Positions 39,531 through 47,673 of a stretch of DNA of 64,000 nt are shown here, piece by piece; the stretch's first letter is position 1; each line of letters begins with the position of its first letter. The stretch covers positions 3,844,001 through 3,908,000 of the forward strand of contig NZ_OY726397.1 of NCBI RefSeq assembly GCF_963378095.1, written 5' to 3'. The notes below the pieces were generated by a model. It had not been told where the DNA came from, made no database searches, and was given only the letters and a program-made list of their open reading frames with translations. The stretch is from Mycolicibacterium sp. MU0053 (GTDB taxonomy: Bacteria; Actinomycetota; Actinomycetes; Mycobacteriales; Mycobacteriaceae). Position numbers and translations under genes: made by a program.

Positions 39531-40421
39531 TCAGGGCTTGCGGGCCACGATCACCGGCATGCGCGCCGCCTGGGCGATCGAGTTGGCCACCGAGCCCAGC
39601 AGCATCCCGGTGAAGCCACCCCGGCCGTGGCTGCCGACCACCAGCAGTTGGGCGGATTCGGACTGCTTGAGCAGCGCCTTGGCGGGCCGGCCCCACTCCA
39701 CCACCCGGCGGACGGTGACATCGGGATAGCGTTCCTGCCAGCCGGCCAACCGCTCGCTGAGAATGACGTGGGCGCGTTCCTCCAGCGTCTCGTAATCCAC
39801 GCCGGGGATCTCGATCACATCGGCGTCGCTGACCGCGTGGAACGCCACCAGGTCGACGCCCCGGCGCGACGCGGCATCGAAAGCGATCGCGGTGGCCAGT
39901 TCCGAGGCCGGCGAGCCGTCGATCCCGACGACGACCGGCGCCTGCGACGGGTGCTCCATCAACGGATCCTCGTCGTGGATGACCGCCACCGGACAGTGCG
40001 CGTGCCGCACCACATTGGAGCTGACCGAACCGAGCAGCCCACGGGCCAGCGCCCCGCGGCCGCGACTGCCCACCACCACCAGGTCGGCCTGGGCGGACAG
40101 TTCGATCAGCACCGACTGCGACGGACCCGTCGGCATCTCGGTGCGGACCTCGAGGCCGCCGGCGTCCTTGGCGGCCTCCTGAGCCAGAGCGGTTGCCGCG
40201 CTCAGGATTTCGCGGCCCTGTTCCTCCTGCCACTGGGAGTAGCTCGGCGGCATCGCCACCTCGGGCCACATCATCATCACCGGCGGGCTGAGCACATACA
40301 CGAGCGTGAGCGGCACCCGGCGGGAGGCCGCCTCCCGCGCGGCCCAGTCGACCGCCACGTTTGCCGACGGCGATCCGTCGACACCGACCAGAATGCCTCG
40401 ATGAGTCGTGGGCGCGGACAT
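39531..40421 (-). CDS. Universal stress protein (tandem UspA, Rv2005c-like)
   Basis: The 296-residue protein has two UspA domains, each with an N-terminal VGVDGS or VGIDGS strand and an ATP-binding loop: GSRGRGALARGLLGSVSS, then GSHGRGGFTGMLLGSVAN. Such proteins of the M. tuberculosis dormancy regulon bind ATP and slow growth. The gene lies 114 bases downstream of the kinase/ATPase gene, an arrangement I recall as Rv2005c-Rv2004c. ATG 40421 was chosen because the first domain begins nine residues later. The intervening gap contains a hairpin. Confidence 0.93.
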   Translation of the reverse strand: MSAPTTHRGILVGVDGSPSANVAVDWAAREAASRRVPLTLVYVLSPPVMMMWPEVAMPPSYSQWQEEQGREILSAATALAQEAAKDAGGLEVRTEMPTGPSQSVLIELSAQADLVVVGSRGRGALARGLLGSVSSNVVRHAHCPVAVIHDEDPLMEHPSQAPVVVGIDGSPASELATAIAFDAASRRGVDLVAFHAVSDADVIEIPGVDYETLEERAHVILSERLAGWQERYPDVTVRRVVEWGRPAKALLKQSESAQLLVVGSHGRGGFTGMLLGSVANSIAQAARMPVIVARKP

Positions 40422-40516
40422 GTCTTTCCCTTCCACCTGCAGGTCCCGTCGACCGGCGTTGCCACCGACGTTAGCCGCCGCGGGGACCACAGGTAAGGGC
40501 ACCAAGTCCTCGGCCC

Positions 40517-40532
40517 CGGGTCCTCGGACCCG
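40517..40532 (-). terminator. Hairpin after the kinase/ATPase gene
   Basis: CGGGTCC and GGACCCG form a seven-base perfect stem with a two-base centre, three bases after the stop of the minus-strand kinase/ATPase gene. There is no U-tract. It may terminate or attenuate read-through into the stress-protein gene. Confidence 0.5.
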
Positions 40533-40535
40533 CGA

Positions 40536-42023
40536 TCAGGGCGCTTGCCGCCAGATTTCCTCGGCCTGTGCCACCGACTCGGCCGGCGGGCGGTCCGTGG
40601 CAATGCGATGGGCGCCGGCCCAGGCGTCGCCGACGGCCCGTTCCTCGATTCCGCGCGCGATCTCGGGGGTGGCGTCCGAGGTGCTGTTGCGGCGCTGGGC
40701 GATCCGGTTCTGCGCCTCGGCCAGCGCGGCGCTGCACTCCATCTCCAGCAGCACGGCGTGGGCGTTGTCCGCCAACTCGCGCGCGTGTTCGCGCTGCGCC
40801 GGGTCACGCCAGGTGGCGTCGAGAATCACCGACTCGCCCGCCGCCAGCACGCTGTGCGCGCGCCGCAGCACCACCTTGTACACCATGGCCACGTTCTCCG
40901 GGGCGTACAGACCGGCATCGAGTTCACCGGGCGCACCGGCGATGACGTCGTCGCGCTCGAGGTCCCGGCGGACATCGTCGGTCGAGATCACCCGCGCGCC
41001 GACGCGTTCGGCCAGCGCTCGGGCCAACGTGGTCTTGCCCGTGCCGGGCCCGCCGCCGACGAGGGTCAGGCGCGGAACCGCGGCCCGCAGATGCGCCAGG
41101 GCGAGGTCGAGGTGGCGCGCGGCGTCGGCGGCGGCCTCGGGGTGGCCCTGCGCATGCCGGATGCAGTCCACCTTGGCCCGCACCCCGGCCCGGTAGGCGA
41201 TGTAGAAGTGGCGCAGCGACTGCGGGGCCTCGTCGGCGGCACACCCGCAGTAGCGGTCCAGGTACGCCTCGGCGAGGTCGGGCCGGCCCAGGAACTCCAG
41301 GTCCATCGCCAGGAAGGCCGCATCGTCGAGGCCGTCGACATAGCGCAACCGGTCGTCGAAGTCCATGCAGTCAAGCAGATTCGGATACCCGTCGACGCAG
41401 AAGATGTCGTCGGCGAGCAGATCGCCGTGCCCGTCGACGATGCGGCGCAGCGAGATCCGGTCGGCGAACAGCACCGCCCGGCCGCGGATGTATCGGTGCG
41501 CCAACTCCTTGATCTGGCGGACCGCCGCCGCGGAGGCCACCGCGCCGGTGAACTTCTCGAGTTCGGCGAGATTGTCGTCCCACCGGCCCTTGATGGCCAG
41601 CACCCGGGCCTGCGCGTCGATCTCCCGGCCGCGGCGAGCGCTGCGGTGGAAGTCGGCCAGCACCACCGCGACCCGTTCGACCTCCGCGCGCACCGTCTCG
41701 AGGTCGGCGGCCACCCGCGTGCTCAGTCGGACCGCATCGGGATAGCGGTTCATCACCAGCACCGGTTCGCGGTCGTCGGGGCCGGGCCCGTCCAGTTGCG
41801 CAATACCAAGGTAGGCCTGCGGCGCCAGCCGATTGTTGAGTTCCAGTTCGCGGGTCAGGGCATGCTCGCGCGCGTCGCGCGTGCTGAAGTCCAGAAAGTC
41901 GGTGACCACGGGCCGCTTGGCCTTGTAGGCACGCTCGCCCACCAGAATCACCACACCGGTGTGTGTTTCGCGCACCTGGGCGTAGGGCTGACCGTCGGCG
42001 TGCGCATCGAAATCCCGGGGCAT
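40536..42023 (-). CDS. Phosphotransferase-like/AAA ATPase fusion protein (Rv2004c-like)
   Basis: The 495-residue fusion has an aminoglycoside-phosphotransferase-like N-terminal domain with GHGDLLADDIF and DCMDFDDRLRYVD (catalytic-loop-like). The C-terminal P-loop ATPase/gluconate-kinase-like domain has VGGGPGTGKTTLARAL near 320 and VISTDDVRRDL. The architecture and neighbour match Rv2004c of the DosR regulon. The substrate is unknown. It is divergent from an Acg-like nitroreductase, with a DosR-like motif in the gap that could serve both genes. Confidence 0.85.
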   Translation of the reverse strand: MPRDFDAHADGQPYAQVRETHTGVVILVGERAYKAKRPVVTDFLDFSTRDAREHALTRELELNNRLAPQAYLGIAQLDGPGPDDREPVLVMNRYPDAVRLSTRVAADLETVRAEVERVAVVLADFHRSARRGREIDAQARVLAIKGRWDDNLAELEKFTGAVASAAAVRQIKELAHRYIRGRAVLFADRISLRRIVDGHGDLLADDIFCVDGYPNLLDCMDFDDRLRYVDGLDDAAFLAMDLEFLGRPDLAEAYLDRYCGCAADEAPQSLRHFYIAYRAGVRAKVDCIRHAQGHPEAAADAARHLDLALAHLRAAVPRLTLVGGGPGTGKTTLARALAERVGARVISTDDVRRDLERDDVIAGAPGELDAGLYAPENVAMVYKVVLRRAHSVLAAGESVILDATWRDPAQREHARELADNAHAVLLEMECSAALAEAQNRIAQRRNSTSDATPEIARGIEERAVGDAWAGAHRIATDRPPAESVAQAEEIWRQAP

Positions 42024-42076
42024 ACCTCGATACTGCCCATCCGCCGCTGGGTTGGCTAGTTACGTCGGCCCCGCCC

Positions 42077-42096
42077 GGGGTGACCAATGACCCTGT
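42077..42096. promoter_or_regulatory. Possible DosR box between kinase/ATPase and Acg genes
   Basis: The core GGTGACCAATGACCC resembles the DosR consensus GGGACYWWNGNCCC with one mismatch (T for G). The flanking positions fit poorly. It lies 57 bases upstream of the Acg-like ATG and 53 bases from the divergent kinase/ATPase start. Support comes from dormancy-regulon homologues on both sides. Confidence 0.5.
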
Positions 42097-42153
42097 TGCA
42101 CCACGTCGGCTCGGGCGATGATGGACGCCAGCGAATGGGAAGGGTGGTAGATC

Positions 42154-43137
42154 ATGTCCCGGGCAATCCTCGACGCCGAGGTGATCAAGCAGGCCGTGAC
42201 GGTGGCCGCGCGGGCGCCGTCGCTGCACAACAGTCAACCCTGGACGTGGGTGGCCGACGGTCCCGAGCTGCAGCTGTTCGGCGACCGCAGCCGGATCCTG
42301 CGCTCGGCCGACAGCTCCGGCCGCGAGGCCCTGATCAGTTGCGGGGCGCAACTGGATCACCTGCGGATCGCGATGGCCGCCGCGGGGTGGCAGTCGTTCG
42401 TGGACCGGTTTCCCAACCCGAACAACCTCGGCCATCTCGCCTCGGTCGACTTCCAACGCAGCGAATTCGTCACCGACGCGACCCGGGCGCGGGCCAACGC
42501 CATTCTGCGGCGCCGCACCGACCGGCTGCCGTTCGAGGCGCCCGCCGATTGGGACATCCTCGCGCCGGTGCTGCATGAGTTGGTCGACTCCGACGTCGTG
42601 CATCTCGATGTGATCGACGACGCGCTGCGACCAGAACTCGCCGAGGCATCCCGGTTGAACGAGGCGCTGCGCCGCCACGACCCGGAATACATGTCCGAAC
42701 TCGATTGGTGGACAGCACCGTTCGAACTCGACGAGGGAATTCCGCGCAGCGCACTGAACTCGGTGGCCGAAGCCGACCGGGTCGACATCAACCGCGCTTT
42801 TCCCGTCGACGGCCACCATGAGCGCCGGGTGGCCACCGGAGCGGATCAGGCCAAGATCCTGGTGCTGACCACGCCCGATGACAGCCGCAAGGATGCGTTG
42901 CTGGCCGGCGAGGCGCTGTCGACGGTGCTGCTGGAATGCACCGCGGTGGGGTTGGCGACCTGCACCGTGACACATCTGACCGAAACGGAGTCCGGGCGGG
43001 CGGCCATCGGCTCGCTCCTGGGCAAGCCGCGCTGCCCGCAGGCGCTGATCCGGGTGGGCCGGGCACCGGCACTCGAGCATCCGCCGGCCCCCACCCCCCG
43101 CCGCGCGCTGAGCGACATCCTGAAGTTCCGGCGCTAG
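42154..43137 (+). CDS. Acg-family nitroreductase-like FMN protein
   Basis: This 327-residue protein belongs to the Acg (Rv2032/Rv3131) branch of the nitroreductase fold, with RAPSLHNSQPWTW near the N-terminus, two pseudo-repeated halves and LLECTAVGLATCTVTHLTE near the C-terminus. Acg-type proteins are thought to sequester flavin rather than act as efficient reductases. In M. tuberculosis they are strongly induced by hypoxia through DosR. A GGAAGGG ribosome-binding site precedes ATG 42154. A DosR-like motif lies upstream. Confidence 0.9.
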   Translation: MSRAILDAEVIKQAVTVAARAPSLHNSQPWTWVADGPELQLFGDRSRILRSADSSGREALISCGAQLDHLRIAMAAAGWQSFVDRFPNPNNLGHLASVDFQRSEFVTDATRARANAILRRRTDRLPFEAPADWDILAPVLHELVDSDVVHLDVIDDALRPELAEASRLNEALRRHDPEYMSELDWWTAPFELDEGIPRSALNSVAEADRVDINRAFPVDGHHERRVATGADQAKILVLTTPDDSRKDALLAGEALSTVLLECTAVGLATCTVTHLTETESGRAAIGSLLGKPRCPQALIRVGRAPALEHPPAPTPRRALSDILKFRR

Positions 43138-43150
43138 CGATCGGCCGCGG

Positions 43151-44692
43151 TCACACCTCGAGTGGTTCCTGAGGTGCCGGGGTGCCGCGCGCCAGGGTGC
43201 GGCCCTCGAAGAACGCCGGGCTGCGCATGCGCATCACCAGCATCAGCACCACACCGAAACCGAGGATGCCGAAGCCCATGAAGAACACCAGACCAATCCC
43301 GGCGAAGGCCGCCCCGCTGCCGTTCTCCGGGTCCATGCTCTCTTTGATCGAGATGATGAAGACCGCGGCCAGCATCAGCCCACCCAGCAGCGGGAACAGC
43401 AGCTTGAACACGAAATTGCGTGCGCTGGTGAATAATTCGCGGCGGAAGTACCAGATGCAGGCGAATGCGGTGATCCCGTAGTACCAGCAGATCATGATGC
43501 CCAGCGCCGCGATGGTGTCCAGCAACGTGGATTCGGACAGCACGCTGACCGCGGTGTAGAAGACGGCGGTGACCACCCCGGCCACCACGGTGGCGAAGAC
43601 CGGCGCCAGGTGTCGCGGGTGCACCTCGGCGAACTTCGCCGGGAACGCGCCGTAGGCGCCCATCGCCAGCATCGCCCGGGCCACCGGCAGGAACGTGGTC
43701 TGCAGGCTGGCCACCGAGGAGGCGAACACCGCGGCGAACAACAACAGCCCGCCCCAGGGCCCGAGCACCGGCGCGGCCAGCACCCCGAAGACGTTGTCGG
43801 CGTTGTCCTGGTTGCCCAGTCCCATGCCGGTCTCCCCGACGCCGGCGTACATCATCACCGCGACCGCGACCAGCAGGTAGGTCAACAGGATCGAGATCAC
43901 ACACAACAGGCCCGCCCGCCCGGGCGTCTTGGTGGGATCCTTGGATTCCTCGCCCAGCGTCAGGCAGGTGTCCCACCCCCAGAACGCGAAGATCGAGCCC
44001 GTGACGCCGATGACGAACGCGCCCAACGCCAAACCGGAGAACGGGTTGAACCAATCCAGGTCGAAGGCCAGGCCCGCCGGTGCGTCACCGAGGTTGACAT
44101 GGCTGATCGCGATGACCGCGAACGCGATCAGCACCACCATCTGAAATCCGACCAGCACGTACTGCACGCGCTCGCTGGTGGTGATCCCCCGGCTGGCGAT
44201 CAGGGTGGCCAACGCCAGCAGGGCCACCGTGGTGAGGATGTTGATCAGCTTGTTGTCGGCCAACTCGGCGATGCCGGGTTGGTTGAACAACTGCGCGATG
44301 AACAGGTACAGGAACTCCACGGCGATCGCGGCCAGGTTCGACAGCACGATGATGGTGGCGATCACCATGCCCCAGCCGCACATCCAGCCCACGTAGGGGC
44401 CAAATGCCTTGGTGGACCAGGTGAACGAGGCCCCACAGTCCGGTGCCCGGGAGTTCAGTTCGCGGTATGCGTAGGCGGTCAGGAACATCGGGATGAAGCC
44501 GGCGATGAAGATGGCCGGCATCTTGAGTCCGACGGCCGCGACGATCAGCCCGATGCTGGCGGTCAGGGTGTACCCAGGAGCCACGCACGAGATGCCCAGG
44601 ACCGCGCCGGCGAGCGTGCCGACCTTGCCCTCGGCCAATCCCTTGGCGACCAGGCCGGTGCGCTCCTCTGCGGCCTTCAACGGATCGGTCAT
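43151..44692 (-). CDS. APC-family amino acid/amine permease (paralogue 2)
   Basis: The 513-residue transporter is clearly homologous to the permease at 6431-7939 throughout its length (shared blocks TFTW or SFTWSTKAFGP, FWGWDTCLTLGEE, WYYGITAFACIWYFRREL). It has about twelve membrane segments. Its start overlaps the stop of the upstream universal stress protein gene by four bases, so the two are translationally coupled. No catabolic genes accompany this copy. The substrate is unknown, but it probably belongs to the same amine or amino acid class as paralogue 1. Confidence 0.9.
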   Translation of the reverse strand: MTDPLKAAEERTGLVAKGLAEGKVGTLAGAVLGISCVAPGYTLTASIGLIVAAVGLKMPAIFIAGFIPMFLTAYAYRELNSRAPDCGASFTWSTKAFGPYVGWMCGWGMVIATIIVLSNLAAIAVEFLYLFIAQLFNQPGIAELADNKLINILTTVALLALATLIASRGITTSERVQYVLVGFQMVVLIAFAVIAISHVNLGDAPAGLAFDLDWFNPFSGLALGAFVIGVTGSIFAFWGWDTCLTLGEESKDPTKTPGRAGLLCVISILLTYLLVAVAVMMYAGVGETGMGLGNQDNADNVFGVLAAPVLGPWGGLLLFAAVFASSVASLQTTFLPVARAMLAMGAYGAFPAKFAEVHPRHLAPVFATVVAGVVTAVFYTAVSVLSESTLLDTIAALGIMICWYYGITAFACIWYFRRELFTSARNFVFKLLFPLLGGLMLAAVFIISIKESMDPENGSGAAFAGIGLVFFMGFGILGFGVVLMLVMRMRSPAFFEGRTLARGTPAPQEPLEV

Positions 44693-45576
44693 GGCAGGTC
44701 CTCGTCACTGAGTTGGTCGCGGGGGATGACGATCATCGGAACGTCGAGCACGCGCAGCATCTTGGCTGCGGTGGAACCGAGGAACAGTCGGCGCGGGGCG
44801 CTGAGCCGACTGGAGCCCACCATGATGACGTCGCCGTCGTGCCAGGTGAGCTGCGCGACCGCGGCCTCGACCGAGGCTCCCTGCAACACGCTCGAGGTCA
44901 CCGGAAAGCCCTTGGGCAGCTCTGCTTTGGCCATGTCGAGGGTCCGCAACGCGTGCCGGACCGCATGTTCGCGAGCGGCGTCGTCGTCGCCACGCAGCAT
45001 CCCGAACACCGGGTCGAGCGCCACCAGCGACACCAACCGTAACGGCACGTCGGCCGCCGCGCTCAGGCGCACCGCGTAGTCGAGCAGGAGGTCGGCACCG
45101 GCGCGTTCGCCGATCGCGCAGGTGACCCCGCGGATCCGGTCGACCCGGGATTCGCGCAAACCGCGCGGCGCGACGGCGACCGGCACGGGTGCGGAGTAGA
45201 GCAATTCGTTGACCACCGAGCCCAGCGAGCGGTTGCCCGCGATGCCGCCGCCCGACCCGCCGACCACCAGGAGATCCGCCTCGAGGCGGACGACTTCGTT
45301 GATCAGTCCCTCGGCGAACGAGTCCGCGAAGTTGCGGTGGCCGTGGGCAATGATCCCCATCGGCACCTCGGCAAGCGCGTCGGCGATCCACGCGTCGGTG
45401 CTCTCTGCGACGAGCTTCTCGTAGCTCGCGGGCGCGCCGCCCAGGGCGGGCAGTTTGGCCGGCGGGAGGATGAGGCAGATCTCGAGTTGGGCGACCAAGC
45501 TGCGGGCGAGCCGGCCGCCCAGCGCCAGCGCGTCCGCCCCGCCCGGGGTGGCCAGGTATCCGACGACCAGTTTCAT
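44689..45576 (-). CDS. Tandem universal stress protein-like protein (paralogue 2)
   Basis: The 295-residue protein is a clear paralogue of the one at 7956-8813: both begin VGYLATP and end with VGSSR-x5-RRLFLGSTA or KRIFLGSTA followed by a P-x-I-V-I-P-R-D terminus. Both have two UspA-like halves. Here it precedes the permease rather than following it. ATG 45576 begins MKLVVGYLATPGG; upstream in-frame codons run into an 11-bp-arm inverted repeat. Translational coupling to the permease suggests a stoichiometric partnership, which is inferred. Confidence 0.85.
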   Translation of the reverse strand: MKLVVGYLATPGGADALALGGRLARSLVAQLEICLILPPAKLPALGGAPASYEKLVAESTDAWIADALAEVPMGIIAHGHRNFADSFAEGLINEVVRLEADLLVVGGSGGGIAGNRSLGSVVNELLYSAPVPVAVAPRGLRESRVDRIRGVTCAIGERAGADLLLDYAVRLSAAADVPLRLVSLVALDPVFGMLRGDDDAAREHAVRHALRTLDMAKAELPKGFPVTSSVLQGASVEAAVAQLTWHDGDVIMVGSSRLSAPRRLFLGSTAAKMLRVLDVPMIVIPRDQLSDEDLP

Positions 45577-45599
45577 GAGCGAATCCTGACAACGTGGCG

Positions 45600-45646
45600 C
45601 CGTCGATATCGGCAGTTCGCCGAAATTGCCGTCCGGATATCGACGG
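45600..45646. repeat. Inverted repeat with perfect 11-bp arms in a divergent promoter region
   Basis: CCGTCGATATC (45600-45610) and GATATCGACGG (45636-45646) are exact reverse complements separated by 25 bases. The spacer itself contains a weaker GGCA/TGCC pair. The element lies between the divergent stress-protein gene and a small membrane-protein gene. It is a strong candidate operator pair or looping site. Confidence 0.7.
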
Positions 45647-45679
45647 TGTGCGATGCTGCCGACAGTGGGAAGGGAGACC

Positions 45680-45928
45680 ATGCTGGACGAGCTTCGTCGG
45701 GTGCTCAATTTCCGGGTCAGTGTCGAGCAATTGATCGAATTGGCGCTGTGGCTGGCCATTCCCTATCTGCTGGCCGGTGTCGTGTTCACCTTCTTCAACG
45801 CCGAAGCCGTGGACCGCTACCAGGCCCGGCTCGAGACCCAGCTGCCCGCCGGGGCCAACCTGCTGGCGTTCGGCCACACCACCGCGATGTGGCCGGTGCT
45901 GCTGGTCGCGCCCGACGTCTGTCGTTAG
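45680..45928 (+). CDS. Small hypothetical membrane protein
   Basis: The 82-residue protein begins MLDELRRVLNFRVSVEQLIE, followed by a membrane segment (LALWLAIPYLLAGVVFTFFN) and a second hydrophobic stretch near the C-terminus (TAMWPVLLVAPDVC). ATG 45680 was chosen because a strong GGAAGGGAG ribosome-binding site precedes it. I do not recognise a named family. It is divergent from the stress-protein/permease operon and shares its symmetric promoter region. It precedes the acyl-CoA thioesterase by 48 bases. Confidence 0.75.
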   Translation: MLDELRRVLNFRVSVEQLIELALWLAIPYLLAGVVFTFFNAEAVDRYQARLETQLPAGANLLAFGHTTAMWPVLLVAPDVCR

Positions 45929-45976
45929 GCCGACCCGGCTGCCCCGGCCGCGACCGGGCATGGCTACATAGAGGTC

Positions 45977-46849
45977 GTGCCGCAGCAACTGAAGAACGTG
46001 TTGGACCTGTGCCGGGTCGAGGACCTCGGAGATGACGCCTTTCTGGGCGCGCAGCCCGACGATGACCGCAAGCGGGTGCGCGTCTACGGCGGTCAGGTCG
46101 CAGCACAGGCGATCGCGGCCGCGGCCCGCACCACCGCGCGTCGGCCGCACAGCATGCACCTGTCGTTTCTGCGCCCCGGCAACACCGAGATCCCGGTGCG
46201 CTACGACGTGGTGTCGCTGCGCGAGGGCCGGACGTTCTCCACCCGGCGGGTGACCGCCAGCCAGGACGGCACCGTGGTGATGGAGGCGCAGGTGTCGTTC
46301 ATCATCGACATCGACGGCGACGAGTACCAGCAACCGATGCCCGCGGTGCCCGAACCCGAAGCGCTGGTCCCCCTCGACGAACAGCTGCGGACCCACCTGC
46401 CGGCCGACGATGAGTACCTGGAAATGGTGCGCTTTCGCATCGCCGAGATGCGCTACGTCGATCCCCCGCCCCGCCTCGCCGTCGATGCGCCGCCGCCCGC
46501 GGTGGCCCAGTGCCGGACCTGGCTGCGGCTTTCCGAACAGCCGCCGGCCGAGTTGGTCGACGACCCGCTGCTGGCCACCTGTCTACTGGCCTACATCAGC
46601 GACTGGGCCATCCTTGACGCGGTTCAGATCGCCATCGGCAAGACCTGGCAAGACCTGGAACACATGGCGTCGCTGGATCACGCGATGTGGTGGCATCGGC
46701 CGGTCGACTTCACCGACTGGCTGCTCTATGAACAGCGGAGCGGCACCGTCACCGGCGGCGTCGGTCTGGGTACTGGCGCAATCTACAACCGTGACGGCAC
46801 GTTGGTCTGTACGGTGACCCAGGAGGGCTTCGTGGGAAGGCGACTCTAG
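45977..46849 (+). CDS. tesB: Acyl-CoA thioesterase II (TesB family)
   Basis: The 290-residue double hot-dog thioesterase hydrolyses acyl-CoA to free acid and CoA. It has the family N-terminal region VYGGQVAAQAIAAAA followed by SMHLSFLRPG, and the second-domain segments ASLDHAMWWHRPVDFTDWLLY and GAIYNRDGTLVCTVTQEG. The start is GTG. The stop is followed immediately by the lpqD ATG, so these genes are coupled. TesB proteins in mycobacteria act in fatty acid turnover. Confidence 0.92.
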   Translation: MPQQLKNVLDLCRVEDLGDDAFLGAQPDDDRKRVRVYGGQVAAQAIAAAARTTARRPHSMHLSFLRPGNTEIPVRYDVVSLREGRTFSTRRVTASQDGTVVMEAQVSFIIDIDGDEYQQPMPAVPEPEALVPLDEQLRTHLPADDEYLEMVRFRIAEMRYVDPPPRLAVDAPPPAVAQCRTWLRLSEQPPAELVDDPLLATCLLAYISDWAILDAVQIAIGKTWQDLEHMASLDHAMWWHRPVDFTDWLLYEQRSGTVTGGVGLGTGAIYNRDGTLVCTVTQEGFVGRRL

Positions 46850-47551
46850 ATGCCACACGCCGGGCTGCTCGGGGGAAAAGCACTGGCCGCGCTGTTCGCG
46901 GTCACGGTGGTGGGTGCGTGCAGCTCGGGTCCACCGCCCCCGCCGTCGATCACGCTGACCCTGGTCCGGCACGCCGAGTCCGAGGGCAACATATCGGGCG
47001 TCATCGACACCTCGGTGCCCGGCCCGGGTCTCACACCCGAGGGCAAGCAGCAGGCCGAAGACCTCGCGGATGAGTTGCGCGGCAAGGACTTCGACGGAAT
47101 CTACGCATCGAACATGGTGCGCACCGCGCAGACCGCCGCACCACTGGCCGCCGACCTCGGCGAGCAGGTCGAGGTGTTGCCGGGGCTGCGCGAGATCGAG
47201 GCGGGCTGGTTCGAGGGCAAGCCCGAGGACCAGATCGCGACGACGTATTTCCTGGCGCCGGTGCAATGGCTCGAGGGGAATATGGACGCGGCCGTTCCCG
47301 GCTCGGTCAGCGGCAAGGAGTTCAACGACCGGTTCACCGGCGCGGTGCAGGAGATCTACGCCAGCGGGGACAAGAATCCGGTGGCGGTCGCGCACGCCGG
47401 GTCGATCATGCTGTGGACCCTGTTGAACACGGTGAACTCCCGGGAAAGCCTGCTGCAGACCCGCCCGCTGCCCAACACCGCGATCGTGGTCCTCGAGGGC
47501 AACCCGATCACCGGGTGGCGCCTGGTGAGCTGGGACGGCCTCACCCTTTAG
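46850..47551 (+). CDS. lpqD: Lipoprotein LpqD, histidine phosphatase family
   Basis: The 233-residue protein has a lipoprotein signal peptide ending at VGAC24, so it should be lipidated and anchored outside the membrane. The phosphoglycerate-mutase-like domain follows, with TLVRHAESEGN (catalytic histidine) and VAVAHAGSIM (second histidine). Family members are phosphatases acting on varied substrates. It equals Rv3390. It starts at the base after the tesB stop and is followed by a hairpin and acrA1. Confidence 0.9.
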   Translation: MPHAGLLGGKALAALFAVTVVGACSSGPPPPPSITLTLVRHAESEGNISGVIDTSVPGPGLTPEGKQQAEDLADELRGKDFDGIYASNMVRTAQTAAPLAADLGEQVEVLPGLREIEAGWFEGKPEDQIATTYFLAPVQWLEGNMDAAVPGSVSGKEFNDRFTGAVQEIYASGDKNPVAVAHAGSIMLWTLLNTVNSRESLLQTRPLPNTAIVVLEGNPITGWRLVSWDGLTL

Positions 47552-47559
47552 CGCGAGCG

Positions 47560-47582
47560 GGCGTGTCCCCGGCCGACACGCC
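47560..47582 (+). terminator. Hairpin downstream of lpqD
   Basis: GGCGTGTC and GACACGCC form an eight-base perfect stem with a seven-base loop, starting eight bases after the lpqD stop and followed by the A/T-rich GTCAAATT. It probably terminates the tesB-lpqD transcript. Confidence 0.65.
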
Positions 47583-47617
47583 GTCAAATTCCCGTGGTTT
47601 GCGCACCTTCGCCATCC

Positions 47618-47636
47618 CCAATCTTGTCAAGATTGG
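47618..47636. repeat. Inverted repeat with 9-bp arms upstream of acrA1
   Basis: CCAATCTTGTCAAGATTGG has perfect nine-base arms around one central base and is A/T-rich against its surroundings. A TTGACA hexamer follows directly (47637-47642). The position, 37 bases before the acrA1 ATG, suits an operator of a TetR-type or similar regulator. Confidence 0.6.
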
Positions 47637-47673
47637 TTGACACGAGGGGTCCGGGCGCGCCACGATGCTCCCC

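Noticed and set aside
40422..40535. DosR box upstream of the Rv2005c-like stress protein
   Set aside because: Only GGGACC half-sites are found, with no matching second half at the right spacing.
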